DNA of 64,000 nt from assembly GCF_039555335.1 (NCBI RefSeq), contig NC_092642.1, positions 35,128,181 to 35,192,180 of the forward strand, given 5' to 3'. The DNA comes from Amphiura filiformis. Taxonomy: Eukaryota; Echinodermata; Ophiuroidea; Amphilepidida; Amphiuridae. This document shows positions 35,201 through 44,445 of the stretch, piece after piece (position 1 is the first letter of the stretch; every line of letters starts with the position of its first letter). A program made the translations under genes and the position numbers. The notes under the pieces are model-generated. The model saw nothing but the letters and a program-made list of their open reading frames with translations, had not been told where the DNA came from and did not search any database.

Positions 35201-38200
35201 TATCTTATACAGTTGGGATGAAATGGGTAAATATGACCTTCCAGGCATGGTGGATTTCATCCTCAATACAACAGGCCATAAACAGATATCATACATCGGC
35301 CATTCACAAGGCACTACAATGGCATTTGCTGGGTTGTCCATCAGCAAAGACCTGCAGAGTAAAATCAACCTGTTTGTAGGCCTGGGACCTGTCGCTAACA
35401 CCACTTATATGCCCAGCCCTGTGCGTCAAATCGCGTATCCTGATGTGTACATACCCATCGTGGTAAGTAATAGGCCTATGGACAGACTTTATTTCTTTAC
35501 ATTAGGGACCATTCAATATCTACACCAGGGGGAGTGGGAGTTTTGACCAAAAAAAAATTAGTTGATTGTAATGGGCATAAACAAAGTTGCATTGTTATGA
35601 TGTACATTGGCCCACTTTTATCACCACCGCCGTCGATCGTCACCATCATCATCTCCATCTTCATCTTCGTCTCCATCTCCATCTCCATCATCACCATTAC
35701 CATCACCATCACCATCATCATCTTCATCTTCATCTCCATCTTCATCGCCATCTCTATCGATCACTATCTCCATCTCCACATCATCTTCGTCTTCGTCTTT
35801 ATCTTCATCTTCATCACCATTTTCATCTGCATCTGCATCATCATCTTCATCTCCATCCGATGAAGATGAAGACAAGGACGAAGACGATGATGGAGATGAA
35901 GATGGAGATGAAGAAGATGGCGATGGCGATGGAGATGGAGATGAAGACGAAGACAAAGACGATGATGGAGATGAAGATGGAGATGAAGAAGATGGAGATG
36001 GAGATGAAGATAATGATGGATATGAAGATAATGCTGGATATGAAGATGCAGATGAAGATGAAGACGAATATGAAAATGGTGATGATGATGAAGATAAAGA
36101 CGAAGACGAAAAGGATGATGGAGATGGAGATAAGAGATGGAGATGAAGATAAAGATCATCTTCATCTCCATCTCCATCTTCTTCATCTCCATCTTCTTCT
36201 CCATCTTCATCTTCATCTTCATCACCATCGTATTTTATGGTTGTCTCCTGGCTCCTCATCATCATCAGATGCAGCTTTCAGCGTATAACTTGATCATTAT
36301 AATATATAATTGTAACAGGCAATACGAGTAGGCCTACGAGTCGTAGGCCTATTTTTATAACGTTTGATCATGTTTTTTACTTTCATTATAGGAAACTTTG
36401 GACCTACTTCACCTGTATGATTTTATGCCCAATTTTCCTATAATGGCGGATATATTTGCAAACACCGTATGCGACAATGACATCACAGTGACACTTTGTG
36501 AAGATATATTTTATCTTATGGCTGGGTATAGCTGTCAGCATATGAACGCTTCACGAATTCCAGTTTATACTGCGGATGGACTAGGAGGCACGTCCATATG
36601 GACTGTTGAGCACTGGGGTCAGGTAATAGTCGTTATCTTGGTTCTCTTAGATTGGTTCTCTTAGGAAAAAAGGTTCCAAAAGTGTTCTAAAGTGTTCCCC
36701 TGGGAGGACCATCACACTTGAACCCTCAAAAGGTTCATTAAAATGCAAGGATTATCAACAGAGCCATTACAGGTTCTGCGGCCATTTTAGAGAATCACCA
36801 ACATCATGTACAGTTATGAAGATAAAGTGAAGATAAACTTAGTTTATCAAGTGAAAAACACAGTCTTTCAGTTAAACCTAGTTTATCAGGTAAGAAACAT
36901 AGTTTTTCAGTTAAACCTAGTTTATCAAGTGAAAAACATATAGTTTATCACAGACAAACTTAGTTTATCTCAGCTTATTTGATAAACTTAATTTATCTCA
37001 TAAACTTTGTTTTTCTCAGTTAAACTAAGTTTATCTGATATAAACTTATAGTTTTTCATTTGATCAGAAAATAAAAGTTTCAGAAAAACAAAGTTTATCA
37101 GAAAAATCCTGTTTATCTGCCTTGTTTTCTGAAATAAACTTAGTTTATCTAAAAACCTAGTTTATCAGGTAAAAAACATAGTTTTTCAGTTAAACTTAGT
37201 TTATCAAGTGGAAAACATATAGTTTATCACAGACAAACTTAGTTTATCACAGATAAACTTAGCTTATCTCAGATGACTTGATAAACTTAATTTATCTCAT
37301 AAACTGTTTTTCTCAGTTAAACTAAGTTTATCTGATATAAACTTATAGTTTTTCATTTTATCAGAAAATAAAAGTTTCAGAAAAACAAAGTTTATCAGAA
37401 AAATCCTGTTTATCTGCCTTGTTTTCTGTAATAAACTTAGTTTATCTAAAAAAAACCATGATTTTCACTTGATGAACTTTTATCTGAGAAAAATCCCATT
37501 TTTCTGATAAATTAAGTTTATCTCAAGTAAACTGAGTTTATCTAATTACTAAATAAACTCAATCTGAGATAAACTTAGTTTATCAAGTGAAAAACATGGG
37601 GTTTCTCAGAGAAACTATCATAATTTTGATTTCAATGCCAACAAAGAATATCTATAATAAGATGGATAATCACTTTATTTCTTTGTGTTTGTTTTCATGA
37701 TAACAGATGACATATGCTAAGAATTTTGCAATGTTTGACTATGGTCCTCATGGAAATCTAGCACATTACGGACAGGTAAGAAATTACACTATGCATGCAC
37801 ATACCGTAAAGATTCGCCTAATGGCACTACGCTACCTTGACATTGGAACTTTCGGCACAAACTAAAAGTGCCTTCCCGCAGATTTTCCACCAGCAAATAA
37901 GGACATCTTAATTTTTATCGGGACTTTCAGAGGAGGGAGCTCTCTATTTGTACGTGTAATTCAGATGATGGTGGATGCGATATCGCTATTTTGACGTCGC
38001 CATTGGATTAACACATAATCATGAAATCTTCACAAACAATTCTAAATTTGTTATGTGGTGTCAAAGCAAAATTATCTTACTCTAAAACCGTTGGGGTTCT
38101 GCAAAGTACCCCACTGCAAGTATGTTAATTGTCCATTTATAATCGCTAACCGTGTATTGTGAATGGGGCTGTCAGCCCTGTATCTTCGCCAGCCTCGTAC

Positions 38201-38818
38201 GTCCGTGTTGCGTGTCCTATGCCGCCTGTGTAATTTACCCCAATACAAAGGAGTCCATGCACGCCATTACGCATATCTTAACGGTAGGCCATACAGGGAG
38301 TTGTGAGGGAACATGGAGGAAGCTATAACTCGTGGAATACAAGAAGATATAGTCCCACAACAATAAGACATCGGAAAGCAAGACAGGACAGGACATAACA
38401 TGACGCAAACAACGGCAAACCCAGAAATATAGGTAGATCATGTAGATGGGACTGATGGGTCTGAAAAGGAGGAATGCTCTTCGTGTGATACTTAAAATAA
38501 ATGAGTGAAGTAGATCCGAGGCACTTGAAATGGATTTCCTGATTTCTAATAACGATATTTTTTAAATGTCTTTTTCAGATCAAACCACCTGTGTACAATG
38601 TGTCAGAAATCGACACTCCTGTAGCTTTATTCTATGGCAGTGTTGACATCTTAGCAGATCCCGAAGACGTCCAGATCCTGATACCACAGTTGAAGAATCT
38701 CGTCTACCAACATGAGATAGACACATATGGACATCTGGATTTCATTTGGGCCTTTGATGCTGTCGATTATGTCTATAAAGACATCTTAAAACTTTTAAAG
38801 GGAGCAGCAAACGAATGA
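20024..38818 (+). CDS. acid lipase (gastric/lysosomal acid lipase family), 7 exons, complete
   Basis: Joining exons 20024-20263, 31162-31279, 32287-32485, 35213-35462, 36392-36622, 37707-37775 and 38579-38818 keeps one frame with GT-AG introns and gives 448 residues. It starts with a secretion signal (~1-21). Family landmarks are HGLLG (129-133, oxyanion region), [17 protein letters not shown], the nucleophile elbow GHSQGT (Ser217), Asp392 in VDILADP and His421 in GHLDFIW. The Asp-His spacing of 29 equals that of human gastric lipase. The family hydrolyses triacylglycerols and sterol esters, so a secreted digestive or lysosomal lipase is likely. The N-terminal ~60 residues after the signal are longer than in vertebrate relatives. 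Two in-frame ATGs lie at 20024 and 20030; the second aligns with the start of the duplicate gene. Intron 1 is 10.9 kb and filled with transposons. A partial tandem copy starts at 52295. Confidence 0.92.
20955..21003. repeat. 49-bp perfect hairpin
   Basis: GTAACACTATTAAACAGTTA and its exact complement make a 22-bp stem with a 5-nt centre (TCTAG). Lies in intron 1, 45 bp before the hAT-like element. Confidence 0.9.
21513..22180. mobile_element. MITE with CACTCATAGAAAT inverted ends and TA target site
   Basis: Ends CACTCATAGAAAT...ATTTCTATGAGTG, flanked by TA on both sides (21511-21512 and 22181-22182). Two internal hairpins lie at 21532-21591 and 21961-22019. These are related to each other in inverse order and built on GTTGGCATTACT...AGTAATGCCAAC with a GTTGACGCAACGACTTACAT loop. 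TA flanks suggest a Tc1/mariner-type non-autonomous element nested in the hAT-like element. Confidence 0.75.
22450..23030. repeat. ~550-bp dispersed repeat, partner at 61975-62480
   Basis: Shared landmarks in the same order in both copies: GCCGTTTCAACGAA, AAAACGAGTGAG, TCGTTTTATGGATA, ATGACTCAAAATGT, TTTTCAACGGGAAAAAT, ATGGGCATAATTTAT and CATGTAGGCCTAT. One copy lies in intron 1 of lipase 1, the other downstream of exon 3 of lipase 2. Confidence 0.75.
23030..24800. other. interior of the hAT-like element, no gene
   Basis: An adenine-rich CAACAACAAC tract at about 23535-23570 and GGCCC-rich repeats near 23890 and 24180 are present. At 24225 a TAGGCGTAGATCCAGGGG sequence resembles another DNA-transposon end. 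No coherent ORF. Confidence 0.4.
24800..25150. other. CpG-dense segment
   Basis: Many CGCG, ACGC and GCGT words stand out against AT-rich surroundings (for example ACGCGCGCAACAGCGCATCG and TACGCATACGCGACGC). Open frames here have no domain signal. A similar CpG-dense block is at 27720-27905. Possibly a promoter-like island from a transposon or a GC-biased tandem remnant. Confidence 0.5.
26320..26585. mobile_element. small hairpin-rich MITE-like repeat
   Basis: The segment repeats CATTCCATTTGAAAT-type blocks and CTGTGGAAGATTTTGGAAATATCTT-type hairpins in both orientations (near 26355, 26450 and 26540). Mirror-like layout without an ORF suggests a decayed MITE just outside the hAT-like element. 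Confidence 0.45.
26903..28648. mobile_element. 1.75-kb TTAA-flanked inverted-repeat element
   Basis: Starts TTAAGGTGGAACTATACCCC and ends with its inverted form GGGGTGTAGTACCACCTTAA. Complementarity continues inward (TTTTTGCATTTTTCTCAAAA; AGGGGCAAGGACTCCA with TGGACT-like complement) for roughly 130 bp. TTAA at both ends fits piggyBac-type targeting. The same terminus bounds the short element at 38826-39192. No transposase seen; the cargo includes a CpG-dense block. Confidence 0.75.
27720..27905. other. CpG-dense block inside the TTAA element
   Basis: Dense CGCGC, TTCGCG and GCGCG words over about 190 bp in an otherwise AT-rich intron. The open frame (27721-27927) is a by-product of base composition with no motif. 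Confidence 0.5.
29215..29375. repeat. dispersed copy of the 18.5-kb foldback interior
   Basis: CTTATATCTTCGTGTCAGAAATTGCC, the ACGCATGCCGATTTCGTTTG stretch and GGCCGAGCGACTCAGGCCAAGCA match 18551-18645 in order, but only one arm is present and diverged. It shows that family is mobile. Confidence 0.65.
29380..30640. other. intron 1 DNA, no gene; one perfect palindrome
   Basis: No recognisable gene. 30067-30114 is a perfect 48-bp palindrome centred on TTGT|ACAA. Short frames at 29492, 30122 and 30437 show no motif. Confidence 0.45.
30650..30978. mobile_element. half copy of the foldback element seen at 40300-40930
   Basis: Begins GGGATGGGGTATGAACGTTT, then CATATCGAATTGCATT and TAAAGTGTATGTAGGTGGGA, and ends after the central hairpin (GCCGACGATCAATTGAAAAT and complement). 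It has one arm plus the centre; the other arm is missing. Lies in intron 1, about 180 bp before exon 2. Confidence 0.75.
31162..31279 (+). CDS. lipase gene 1, exon 2
   Basis: 118 nt between TTTCAG and GTAAGT; encodes [20 protein letters not shown] and the LGMQRIPHG stretch, and ends in phase 1. Matches exon 2 of the second gene almost base for base. Confidence 0.88.
31426..31844. mobile_element. non-autonomous element with 8-bp TSD and internal minisatellite
   Basis: Flanked by exact TGTAAATC copies (31418-31425 and 31845-31852). Outer inverted ends are G-rich (CGGGGGGGGAGAGGGCAC / CCGGGGGCAC) with a second inverted pair, GGGTATGTTCCCCCGG. The interior repeats GGGTCTTTCGGAGCTGCGAA with variable spacers. 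An 8-bp duplication fits hAT-type transposition. Located in lipase intron 2. Confidence 0.7.
32087..32215. repeat. dispersed inverted-repeat fragment, partner at 39786-39935
   Basis: Both copies contain GTGAACATYTGGCAATTTACACA, TATTGTACTCATCTA and CAGCTATTGCACTTACCCA followed by a TTCTGG inverted end. The second copy has the clearer hairpin (CCAGAAGTGGGTAAGTGCAA and complement). Confidence 0.65.
32287..32485 (+). CDS. lipase gene 1, exon 3
   Basis: 199 nt from TGTCAG to GTAAAT. Encodes [18 protein letters not shown], with the HG oxyanion region, and [19 protein letters not shown]. Phase 1 in, phase 2 out. Exon 3 of copy 2 differs by only a few bases. Confidence 0.9.
32551..32781. mobile_element. 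MITE in lipase intron 3
   Basis: Inverted ends TAGTCCGACGTGTAGGACCT / AGGTCCTATTCGTCGGACTA. A second inner hairpin (GCGAAAGTCCAGTGACCA and complement, with AAGAAAG arms) lies at 32630-32716. Possible TA target site. It begins about 65 bp after exon 3. Confidence 0.75.
32782..35210. other. lipase intron 3 remainder: poly(A) tracts and degenerate motif array
   Basis: A-tracts at 33189-33212 and 33286-33305. Degenerate TATCTTCTGAAGAYAGC-type units recur at 33385-33665 and more clearly at 35033-35113 (ATCTACTGAAGATAGCACA, three copies). No gene recognised; frames at 34410 and 34935 are spurious. Confidence 0.5.
35213..35462 (+). CDS. lipase gene 1, exon 4 (nucleophile serine)
   Basis: 250 nt between TACAG and GTAAGT; phase 2 in, phase 0 out. 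Encodes [16 protein letters not shown], the GHSQGTT nucleophile elbow (Ser217) and LFVGLGPVA. The equivalent exon of the second gene is not found in the window. Confidence 0.92.
35637..36235. repeat. strand-switching CATCTC/GATGAA microsatellite
   Basis: About 220 bp of (CATCWY)n pyrimidine-rich repeat flips at ~35860 to ~290 bp of (GATGRA)n purine-rich repeat, then back at ~36155 to ~77 bp of CATCTCC repeats. Successive blocks are mutually complementary. All long open frames here, on both strands, are translations of the repeat. Located in lipase intron 4. Confidence 0.92.
36392..36622 (+). CDS. lipase gene 1, exon 5
   Basis: 231 nt between TTATAG and GTAATA, phase 0-0. Encodes [14 protein letters not shown] through a Cys-containing stretch to [13 protein letters not shown], matching the family's GTSVxNxxHW segment. 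Confidence 0.9.
36740..37625. repeat. AAACTTAGTTTATC repeat field with ~290-bp duplication
   Basis: AAACTTAGTTTATC and its inverse GATAAACTTAAGTTT-like forms occur dozens of times in both orientations. A block of about 260 bp at 36897-37155 is repeated nearly exactly at 37187-37447 (including GAAAAATCCTGTTTATCTGC). Located in lipase intron 5. Confidence 0.85.
37707..37775 (+). CDS. lipase gene 1, exon 6
   Basis: 69 nt between AACAG and GTAAGA, phase 0-0. Encodes [20 protein letters not shown], matching the short family segment before the catalytic Asp exon. Confidence 0.88.
38579..38818 (+). CDS. lipase gene 1, exon 7 (catalytic Asp and His)
   Basis: Starts after TTTTCAG and ends at TGA (38816-38818). 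Encodes [20 protein letters not shown], then [10 protein letters not shown] (Asp392) and [16 protein letters not shown] (His421). Confidence 0.92.
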   Translation: MKPPVYNVSEIDTPVALFYGSVDILADPEDVQILIPQLKNLVYQHEIDTYGHLDFIWAFDAVDYVYKDILKLLKGAANE

Positions 38819-38825
38819 GAAGGAT

Positions 38826-39192
38826 TTAAGGTGGTACTACACCCCCTGATAAATTTTGTGGCTAATTTTGCATTTTTCTCAAAAATAACTGCATACAGGT
38901 AACAAAAGTTATGTATATTATAGGGGCAAGGAATCCAATTACTTTACTGAAATTTCAGTGATTCAAGACAAGTGGTTCATTATGTATGTTAAGAAATGAG
39001 ATACATTCTAGCGGTACCTCTTTTCTTATCATAAATAACGTACCGCTTGTCTTGAGTCACTGAAATTCTAGTGTAGTAACTGGATTCCTTGCATGCTCCT
39101 ATAATATAACTTTTGTTACCAGCGTGTTATTATTTTTTGAGAAAAATGCAAAAATAGTGACAAATTTATCAAGGGGTGTAGTATCACCTTAA
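38826..39192. mobile_element. TTAA-flanked MITE in the lipase 3' UTR
   Basis: TTAAGGTGGTACTACACCCC at the left, inverted at the right (GGGGTGTAGTATCACCTTAA). The arms stay complementary for over 140 bp (CATTTTTCTCAAAAATAA, AACAAAAGTTATGTATATTA, AATTTCAGTGA). It starts 7 bp after the lipase stop codon, so it should be transcribed. Same family as 26903-28648. Confidence 0.85.
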
Positions 39193-39765
39193 AACAAAAG
39201 GCGGTGCAATAATTATGTGTACCCCGGTGGTGAATTATAAGGGGAGGGGCAAACATTTAAACAGATCGAAAGGGGTGGGCAGGAGATTTTAGGAATATAT
39301 TTCTTGAGCACCATACGATATTACGCCCTGAAAAGGTGCATACAATGTTAACATCACATCTACATAATTAGATAATTAAATTTGGGTTCTCCAAACCTGG
39401 CATGTGTAAAGAAGGGGAGGGGGGAAGGGAAAATTTGTTGGCACGTTGAAAAAGGATGCAAAGATTTGTTGACACGGCCAAAGGGGAGAAGGGCGATTGT
39501 TGGCAGACTATTTTGAGGTACACTAATATTCCACAGACCTTGCCATGTAATCATGGAAATATATTTAACAATTTTCTATTTGTGTTACAAAACTAACTCA
39601 GGGATTTTAACATGTTTAAGTTAGGCGTACCAATTATGATGATGGAAATTTGAGCTATTGACACAGAGCTTGATGGATACAGAGCTGCATGCATTTAGAA
39701 GTTTGTACATTTAAAAAGAAATCATAGTATCAGTGTATAGTATAGTGTTACAGGTTATGTGTCAC

Positions 39766-39771
39766 AATAAA
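39766..39771 (+). promoter_or_regulatory. possible lipase poly(A) signal AATAAA
   Basis: An AATAAA lies 948 bp after the stop codon, past the 3' UTR MITE, followed by further A-rich sequence. Not verified; an earlier variant signal cannot be excluded. Confidence 0.3.
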
Positions 39772-39785
39772 ATACAAATAAAAAA

Positions 39786-39935
39786 CTTCGACTGCTCAGT
39801 GCCAGAAGTGGGTAAGTGCAAGAACTGTCCCGTGAACATTTGGCAATTTACACATAGTATTATATTGTACTCATCTAATACACATGGCAGCTATTGCACT
39901 TACCCACTTCTGGTACCGAACAGTCGACTTGTTCT
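39786..39935. repeat. hairpin repeat, partner of 32087-32215
   Basis: CAGTGCCAGAAGTGGGTAAG near 39796 pairs with CTTACCCACTTCTGGTACCG near 39900. Its interior matches the intron copy. Confidence 0.65.
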
Positions 39936-40299
39936 GTGTAGTGTATGCAGACAATGTAGAACCATAGATTATAGCCTACATACATTTGTCGACCACCATT
40001 TTGCATACATTTATTAACCATTTTTATTTAAACTGTATATAGAGGGCCTACATTAATAATACAAGATGTTGTTATAAATTATGTAAAGCTGTCGACGTGC
40101 AGCTATATATTTGAATACATTATATTAACATGAAAGCTCTATAGTATAGGACCTATAGTTTAGACTTGAATATACCCATTGTAGTGAATAACACCAATAC
40201 ATCAGAGTGCTAAAATTATAACACTTCCCCAGCAAACGCATTTGCAAAAACGTTTAAAAGTCGGATTATATAAAGGGTATAAATCGTTTTTGGATCTGG

Positions 40300-40930
40300 A
40301 ACGAGCGTTTTGAGCGTTTCGACAGTATTTTTGTGGGACATGAGCACATTAGACATATCGAATTGCATTCTGAATACGAAGAATGTCTTTCTGATATCAA
40401 ATAATTTTCATTTTTGAAATTCACGATATAATACAAATTTTATGACAAATTATTAAAATTTGATATTTTTCAAACAGTCCTTGAAGTAAATTTTATAAAT
40501 CTAATGATATATTCTTAAAGTGTATGTAGCTGGGAGGAAAAGCCGACGATCAATTGAAAATTTTAACCTTTCATATTGAAGATATGGGTTTTTCCCCAAA
40601 AAGACCTATTTTTTGGGTGTTTTGGGGAAAAATCCATATCTTCAATACGAAAGGTCAAAATTTTCAATTGATCGTCGGCTTTTTCATCCCACCTACATAC
40701 ACTTTAAGTGAAAATCATCAGATTTATAAAGTTTACTTCGAGTACTGTTAAATATTTAAAATATCAATTTTTAATCATTTGCCATAAAAATGTATTACAT
40801 TGCGAATTTCAAAAAATCTAAATTATTTGATATCAGAAGAACATTCTTCGTATTCATAATGCAATTCGATATGTCTGATGTGCTCTAATGTCCCGCAATA
40901 AATACTGTCCAAACGTTCATACCCCATCCC
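40300..40930. mobile_element. 630-bp foldback element (full copy)
   Basis: Left arm ~40308-40600 and right arm ~40615-40930 are inverted copies. Shared words are GACAGTATTT, CATATCGAATTGCATT, GTGTATGTAGSTGGGA and the central GCCGACGATCAATTGAAAAT. It is downstream of lipase 1; a half copy is in intron 1. Confidence 0.85.
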
Positions 40931-41165
40931 GTAACAACATTAAGCATTTTTGAAAACTTTTGCAAAACATTTTAACATAATGTTATTAAGTGCTGACAAA
41001 ATATTTTGCCAAAATGTTTGCCAAAAACATTTTGCAATAACATATTGACAACATGTTTAAAATGTAGTGTTTTTTATATAAAATTAACGTTAAAAAAATA
41101 TTTTCAAGACCTTTATCTTAAACCCGACATTTTAATGCTATTTAAACGTTTTGACCAAGAGCAAA
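40931..41165. repeat. dispersed repeat related to 26690-26885
   Basis: Both places share an AACATTTT/AAAATGTT-rich stretch followed by GACAACAT(T/G)TTTAAAATG and AAACCCGA(C/G)ATTT. Diverged, no ORF. Probably a decayed element fragment. Confidence 0.4.
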
Positions 41166-41439
41166 TCTTGTATATGTATATGTAACACCATATTGAAGAT
41201 CATGATGCTGCTGAACATGGTAATGGTGTTGATGATAAAGTCTACGACGATGATCTGAAGATGATCATGCTGAACATGATGATAGTGATCATAATGTAGC
41301 AATGTATCAAAATATATTATTGATATAATGAATGAAAAAACGTTCATCTTTTGTTAAATATATCTTTATTTTTTACATATAAAACGTGTCCTGCTTCATA
41401 ACTTGTGTGTCTTAATAGTTGTGAGGTAATACGTTTGCG

Positions 41440-41700
41440 TTGATGACATATTTAGTATGCTATCTGCTGCTGCTGATGGTATGGATGACATACTTGGTAT
41501 GCTATCTACTGGTGATGAGTGTGTGGATGACATACCTGGTCTGCTATCTACTGGTGATGAGGGTGTAGATGACATACCTGGTCTGCTATCTACTGCTGAT
41601 GAGGGTGTGGATGACATACCTGGTATGCAATCTACTGCTGATGAGAGTGTGGATGACATACCTGGTATGCTATTTATTGCTGATGAGGGTGTAAAGTAAG
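41440..41700. repeat. 42-bp minisatellite, left part
   Basis: About six copies of GATGAGGGTGTGGATGACAT-ACCTGGTATG-CTATCTACTGCT. The same repeat resumes at 50745-51850 on the far side of the LTR retrotransposon. Because 42 is a multiple of three, both strands stay open as 14-residue repeats; not a gene. Confidence 0.9.
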
Positions 41701-41718
41701 GTAAAGGAGACGATCCTG

Positions 41719-41860
41719 CGCCAGTTGATTCATAGTTGTGTGCCCTTAAGGTGCACTGAGCCTGGATGGGCTCTCCTCTCTCTGTCTCTGCACTCGTGGA
41801 AGCTACATGTGCCTGGTTGTGATTATCACATTAGATTAATCCCTAATCCTTTTATTGGCG
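41719..41860 (+). repeat. 5' LTR (142 bp)
   Basis: Differs from the 3' LTR only by one base missing there in the CTCTC tract. Ends are CGCCAG and TTGGCG, a short inverted repeat but not the usual TG...CA. Confidence 0.85.
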
Positions 41861-41886
41861 TGGTGGCAGCGGTGGGATTCGAAACC
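41861..41886 (+). other. primer binding site, tRNA-Leu type
   Basis: TGGTGGCAGCGGTGGGATTC begins directly after the LTR. It is complementary to a tRNA 3' end including CCA; from memory the sequence CCCACCGCTGCCA-CCA is a tRNA-Leu (UAG/AAG) end. The position directly after the LTR fixes the LTR boundary. Confidence 0.75.
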
Positions 41887-42069
41887 AGTCATCTCTGAAG
41901 TCTCTCAGCTGACCTTCCTGACGAAATTGGTGGTCATCTTGAACCCTAATTGTGTGATCTTTCACAAGACTGTGAGCGACCAGTAAGCTTAAAACAGTAA
42001 GCTTAAGCCTGCAAGGCTGCATATTAGCTTTTATTCTGGTTCACATACACGAGTGTAAAACAATCAGCA

Positions 42070-43248
42070 ATGGCCACAACACATCGTGCGCCGAAGCAAT
42101 GGCCTCTAACAAAGAACGAAACAATAAACTCATTTGAAAGCTGGAAACATAACCTCCAGTATACACTGTCATTAGACCCAAGCTTTTCTCCCTACTTGGT
42201 TGAAGGAGCGGTATGGGGCAAAAAGTCAAAAACTTCCCCTCTTCGAGGTCTCACTAACGACGGTGAGGACATACAGGAAGCCCAAAGGAAAACGGCAGTC
42301 CAGAAAAATGCTGCATTGGAGCTTATGCTTGGACAAATAGCCAACTATTGTCCAATTATCTCACGAAATACAATACTCAAAAACTGCACCAGCCTGAAAC
42401 AGATATGGCAAGCCATCCGTCTCCATTTTGGCTTCCAAACAACAGGTGGCCACTTCCTAGAGTTCAACAATATTACCCTTGGCCCTGATGAACGGCCAGA
42501 GGACTTGTACCAGCGTCTAGTAGCATTCACCGAAGACAACCTCATGCGTGAAGGAGGCGGCATCAGTCACCATGACCAAGTCATCGATGAAGATGAGGAG
42601 ATTACGCCTACACTCGAAAACTTTGTAGTGTTAACGTGGTTGCGTCTTATAAACCCTGATCTGCCCCGATTAGTAAAGCAGCGGTACGGTACAGAGCTAA
42701 GATCCCGCACCTTGGCTTCTATCAAAGCCGAAATTTCTCAAGCTCTGGATTCGCTCCTGGATGAGCTGAGCTCAAACGATGCTGCTCGCAGCATGCGCAC
42801 TAGTAGTCAGCGTAGACCGATGCCTAAATTGAAAGCTAAGAAATCATTTGGTAAATCCTGCCCTCTGTGTGAGCAAGCTGGTCGGCATGACCATGCGCAT
42901 TTCTTAAGCGAGTGCTCGTACCTCCCTGAAAAGGACAGAAAATACCTGGCCCGCGCTCGTCAGCTTAACATCCTTGATGATTGTGACAGCGACTCAGATT
43001 TAGCATGCGCCTTTGTTGACCAATCTGACCTTAGTGCGCAGCCCAATGTTCAGACAGCGCTGCGAATTCATGTTGATCAGTCTCCTTATGTAGATGCATT
43101 CCACAAGCACCATGCGGTCCGCATCACCATTGACAGTGGATCCACTGGTAATCTCATTCGCGAAAACACTGTCCAACGATTAGGATGCCCCATTCATCAG
43201 AGTTCGCAGTCTGCCCGTCAAGCTGATGGGTCATCCCTCTTAAGGTAG
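42070..43248 (+). CDS. gag: retrotransposon Gag with zinc knuckle and start of protease
   Basis: 392 residues. The N-terminal half is a capsid-like helical region (motifs such as [10 protein letters not shown] and [13 protein letters not shown]). A zinc knuckle-like CPLC...H.H...C lies at 264-282. The retropepsin motif [10 protein letters not shown] (Asp355) is near the C-terminus. Reading stops at 43246, where another frame carries on with the rest of the protease, so this is a frameshift (programmed or mutational). Start is the first ATG about 180 bp after the primer site. Confidence 0.85.
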   Translation: MATTHRAPKQWPLTKNETINSFESWKHNLQYTLSLDPSFSPYLVEGAVWGKKSKTSPLRGLTNDGEDIQEAQRKTAVQKNAALELMLGQIANYCPIISRNTILKNCTSLKQIWQAIRLHFGFQTTGGHFLEFNNITLGPDERPEDLYQRLVAFTEDNLMREGGGISHHDQVIDEDEEITPTLENFVVLTWLRLINPDLPRLVKQRYGTELRSRTLASIKAEISQALDSLLDELSSNDAARSMRTSSQRRPMPKLKAKKSFGKSCPLCEQAGRHDHAHFLSECSYLPEKDRKYLARARQLNILDDCDSDSDLACAFVDQSDLSAQPNVQTALRIHVDQSPYVDAFHKHHAVRITIDSGSTGNLIRENTVQRLGCPIHQSSQSARQADGSSLLR

Positions 43249-44271
43249 TTGGGGAAACAACCCTCACCTTTACTCGTGACAGACACTCCTTTGTCTTTAA
43301 AGGTCTAGTTGTTAGAGACCTTGACGAAGAAATCCTTGCAGGTATTCCCTTCATGAAATGCAATGATGTCGCAATTCGCCCTGCTAAGAACCAAATCATC
43401 TTGACAGATGGTACAATTATCAGTTATGGCGCCAACAAGAGCCCCAAATCCCAGCACACTGTTCGTCGTGCCCATATACTTCGTGGACCTTCTCAAAACA
43501 CTACCATATGGCCAGGCTCATACGTTGAGGTAAATCTCCCTGCAGACATCGTTGAATCAGATGCTACTTTTGCCATTGAGCCCCGTGTTGATACCCCGCT
43601 CGGTAGGTTCCTACCGCCCAAACAAGCCTGGCCCAAGCCTGATGTAATCACAAGTATTGCAGGCAGGGTTCGCATTCCCAACAATACTGGTGTGCCACTT
43701 GTCATCAGAAAGCATGAACATCTTGGCCAGATACACACTGTTTTTTCACCATCACTAACTTCTAAGCCATCACACACTGCTGCAGCAGCATCAGTCAATG
43801 TCCCAAAGCCCAGTTCACCGGTTAACTACTCAGCTGCTGTTGCCCTTGACCCAGATGGTATACTTGGCACTTGTGAGCAATCCAACTTCCGCAGTCTTCT
43901 CGATGAGTACGATGAGGTTTTTGACCCTAGTTTCCCAGGTTACAATGGTGCTGTCGGCCCTTTCAAATCTGTGGTTAATATGGGACCGGTCCAACCCCCC
44001 CAACGCAAAGGTCGTCTCCCATTGTATGCACAGGATAAACTCCAAGAGTTGCAATCAAAGTTTGATCAGCTTGAAAAAGCAGGCGTCTTTGCTAGACCTG
44101 AAGATGTCGGTGTGTGTGTCGAATACCTTAACCCGTCCTTTCTTGTCAAGAAGCCTAATGGAGGCTTTCGTCTGGTTACTGCATTTGCTGATGTCGGTAG
44201 ATATAGCAAGCCACAACCCTCTCTAATGCCCAATGTGGACTCAACATTGCGTTCAATTGCCAAATGGAAGT
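43240..44271 (+). pseudogene. pol: retrotransposon Pol, 5' part (protease end, RT N-terminus)
   Basis: After the frameshift the frame carries ILAGIPFMKC (protease C-terminal part) and a linker. The start of the RT follows, with SFLVKKPNGGFRLVTAFADV, and stops being RT-like exactly where the nested transposon begins. The last ~60 residues of the open frame to 44459 are encoded by that transposon, not by pol. Confidence 0.85.
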
Positions 44272-44445
44272 ACCGTAAAACCCCGTCTACAAGGATATAC
44301 CTAAGAAACGCCCTCAATAAAATTGGTTGCTTGTTGTATTTGGAGTTTGAGCAAATATATACTGGCACTGGGTGGCTATGCATTCCATCTAAGTATGTTG
44401 TAACACCAATCAATTGTATTGACATAATAACGACTGTTTCGTATA

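Noticed and set aside
35587-36288. Long open frames on both strands rich in His/Leu, Ser/Pro or Asp/Glu/Met
   Set aside because: They are translations of the CATCTC/GATGAA microsatellite in every frame; they sit in a lipase intron and have no non-repeat sequence.
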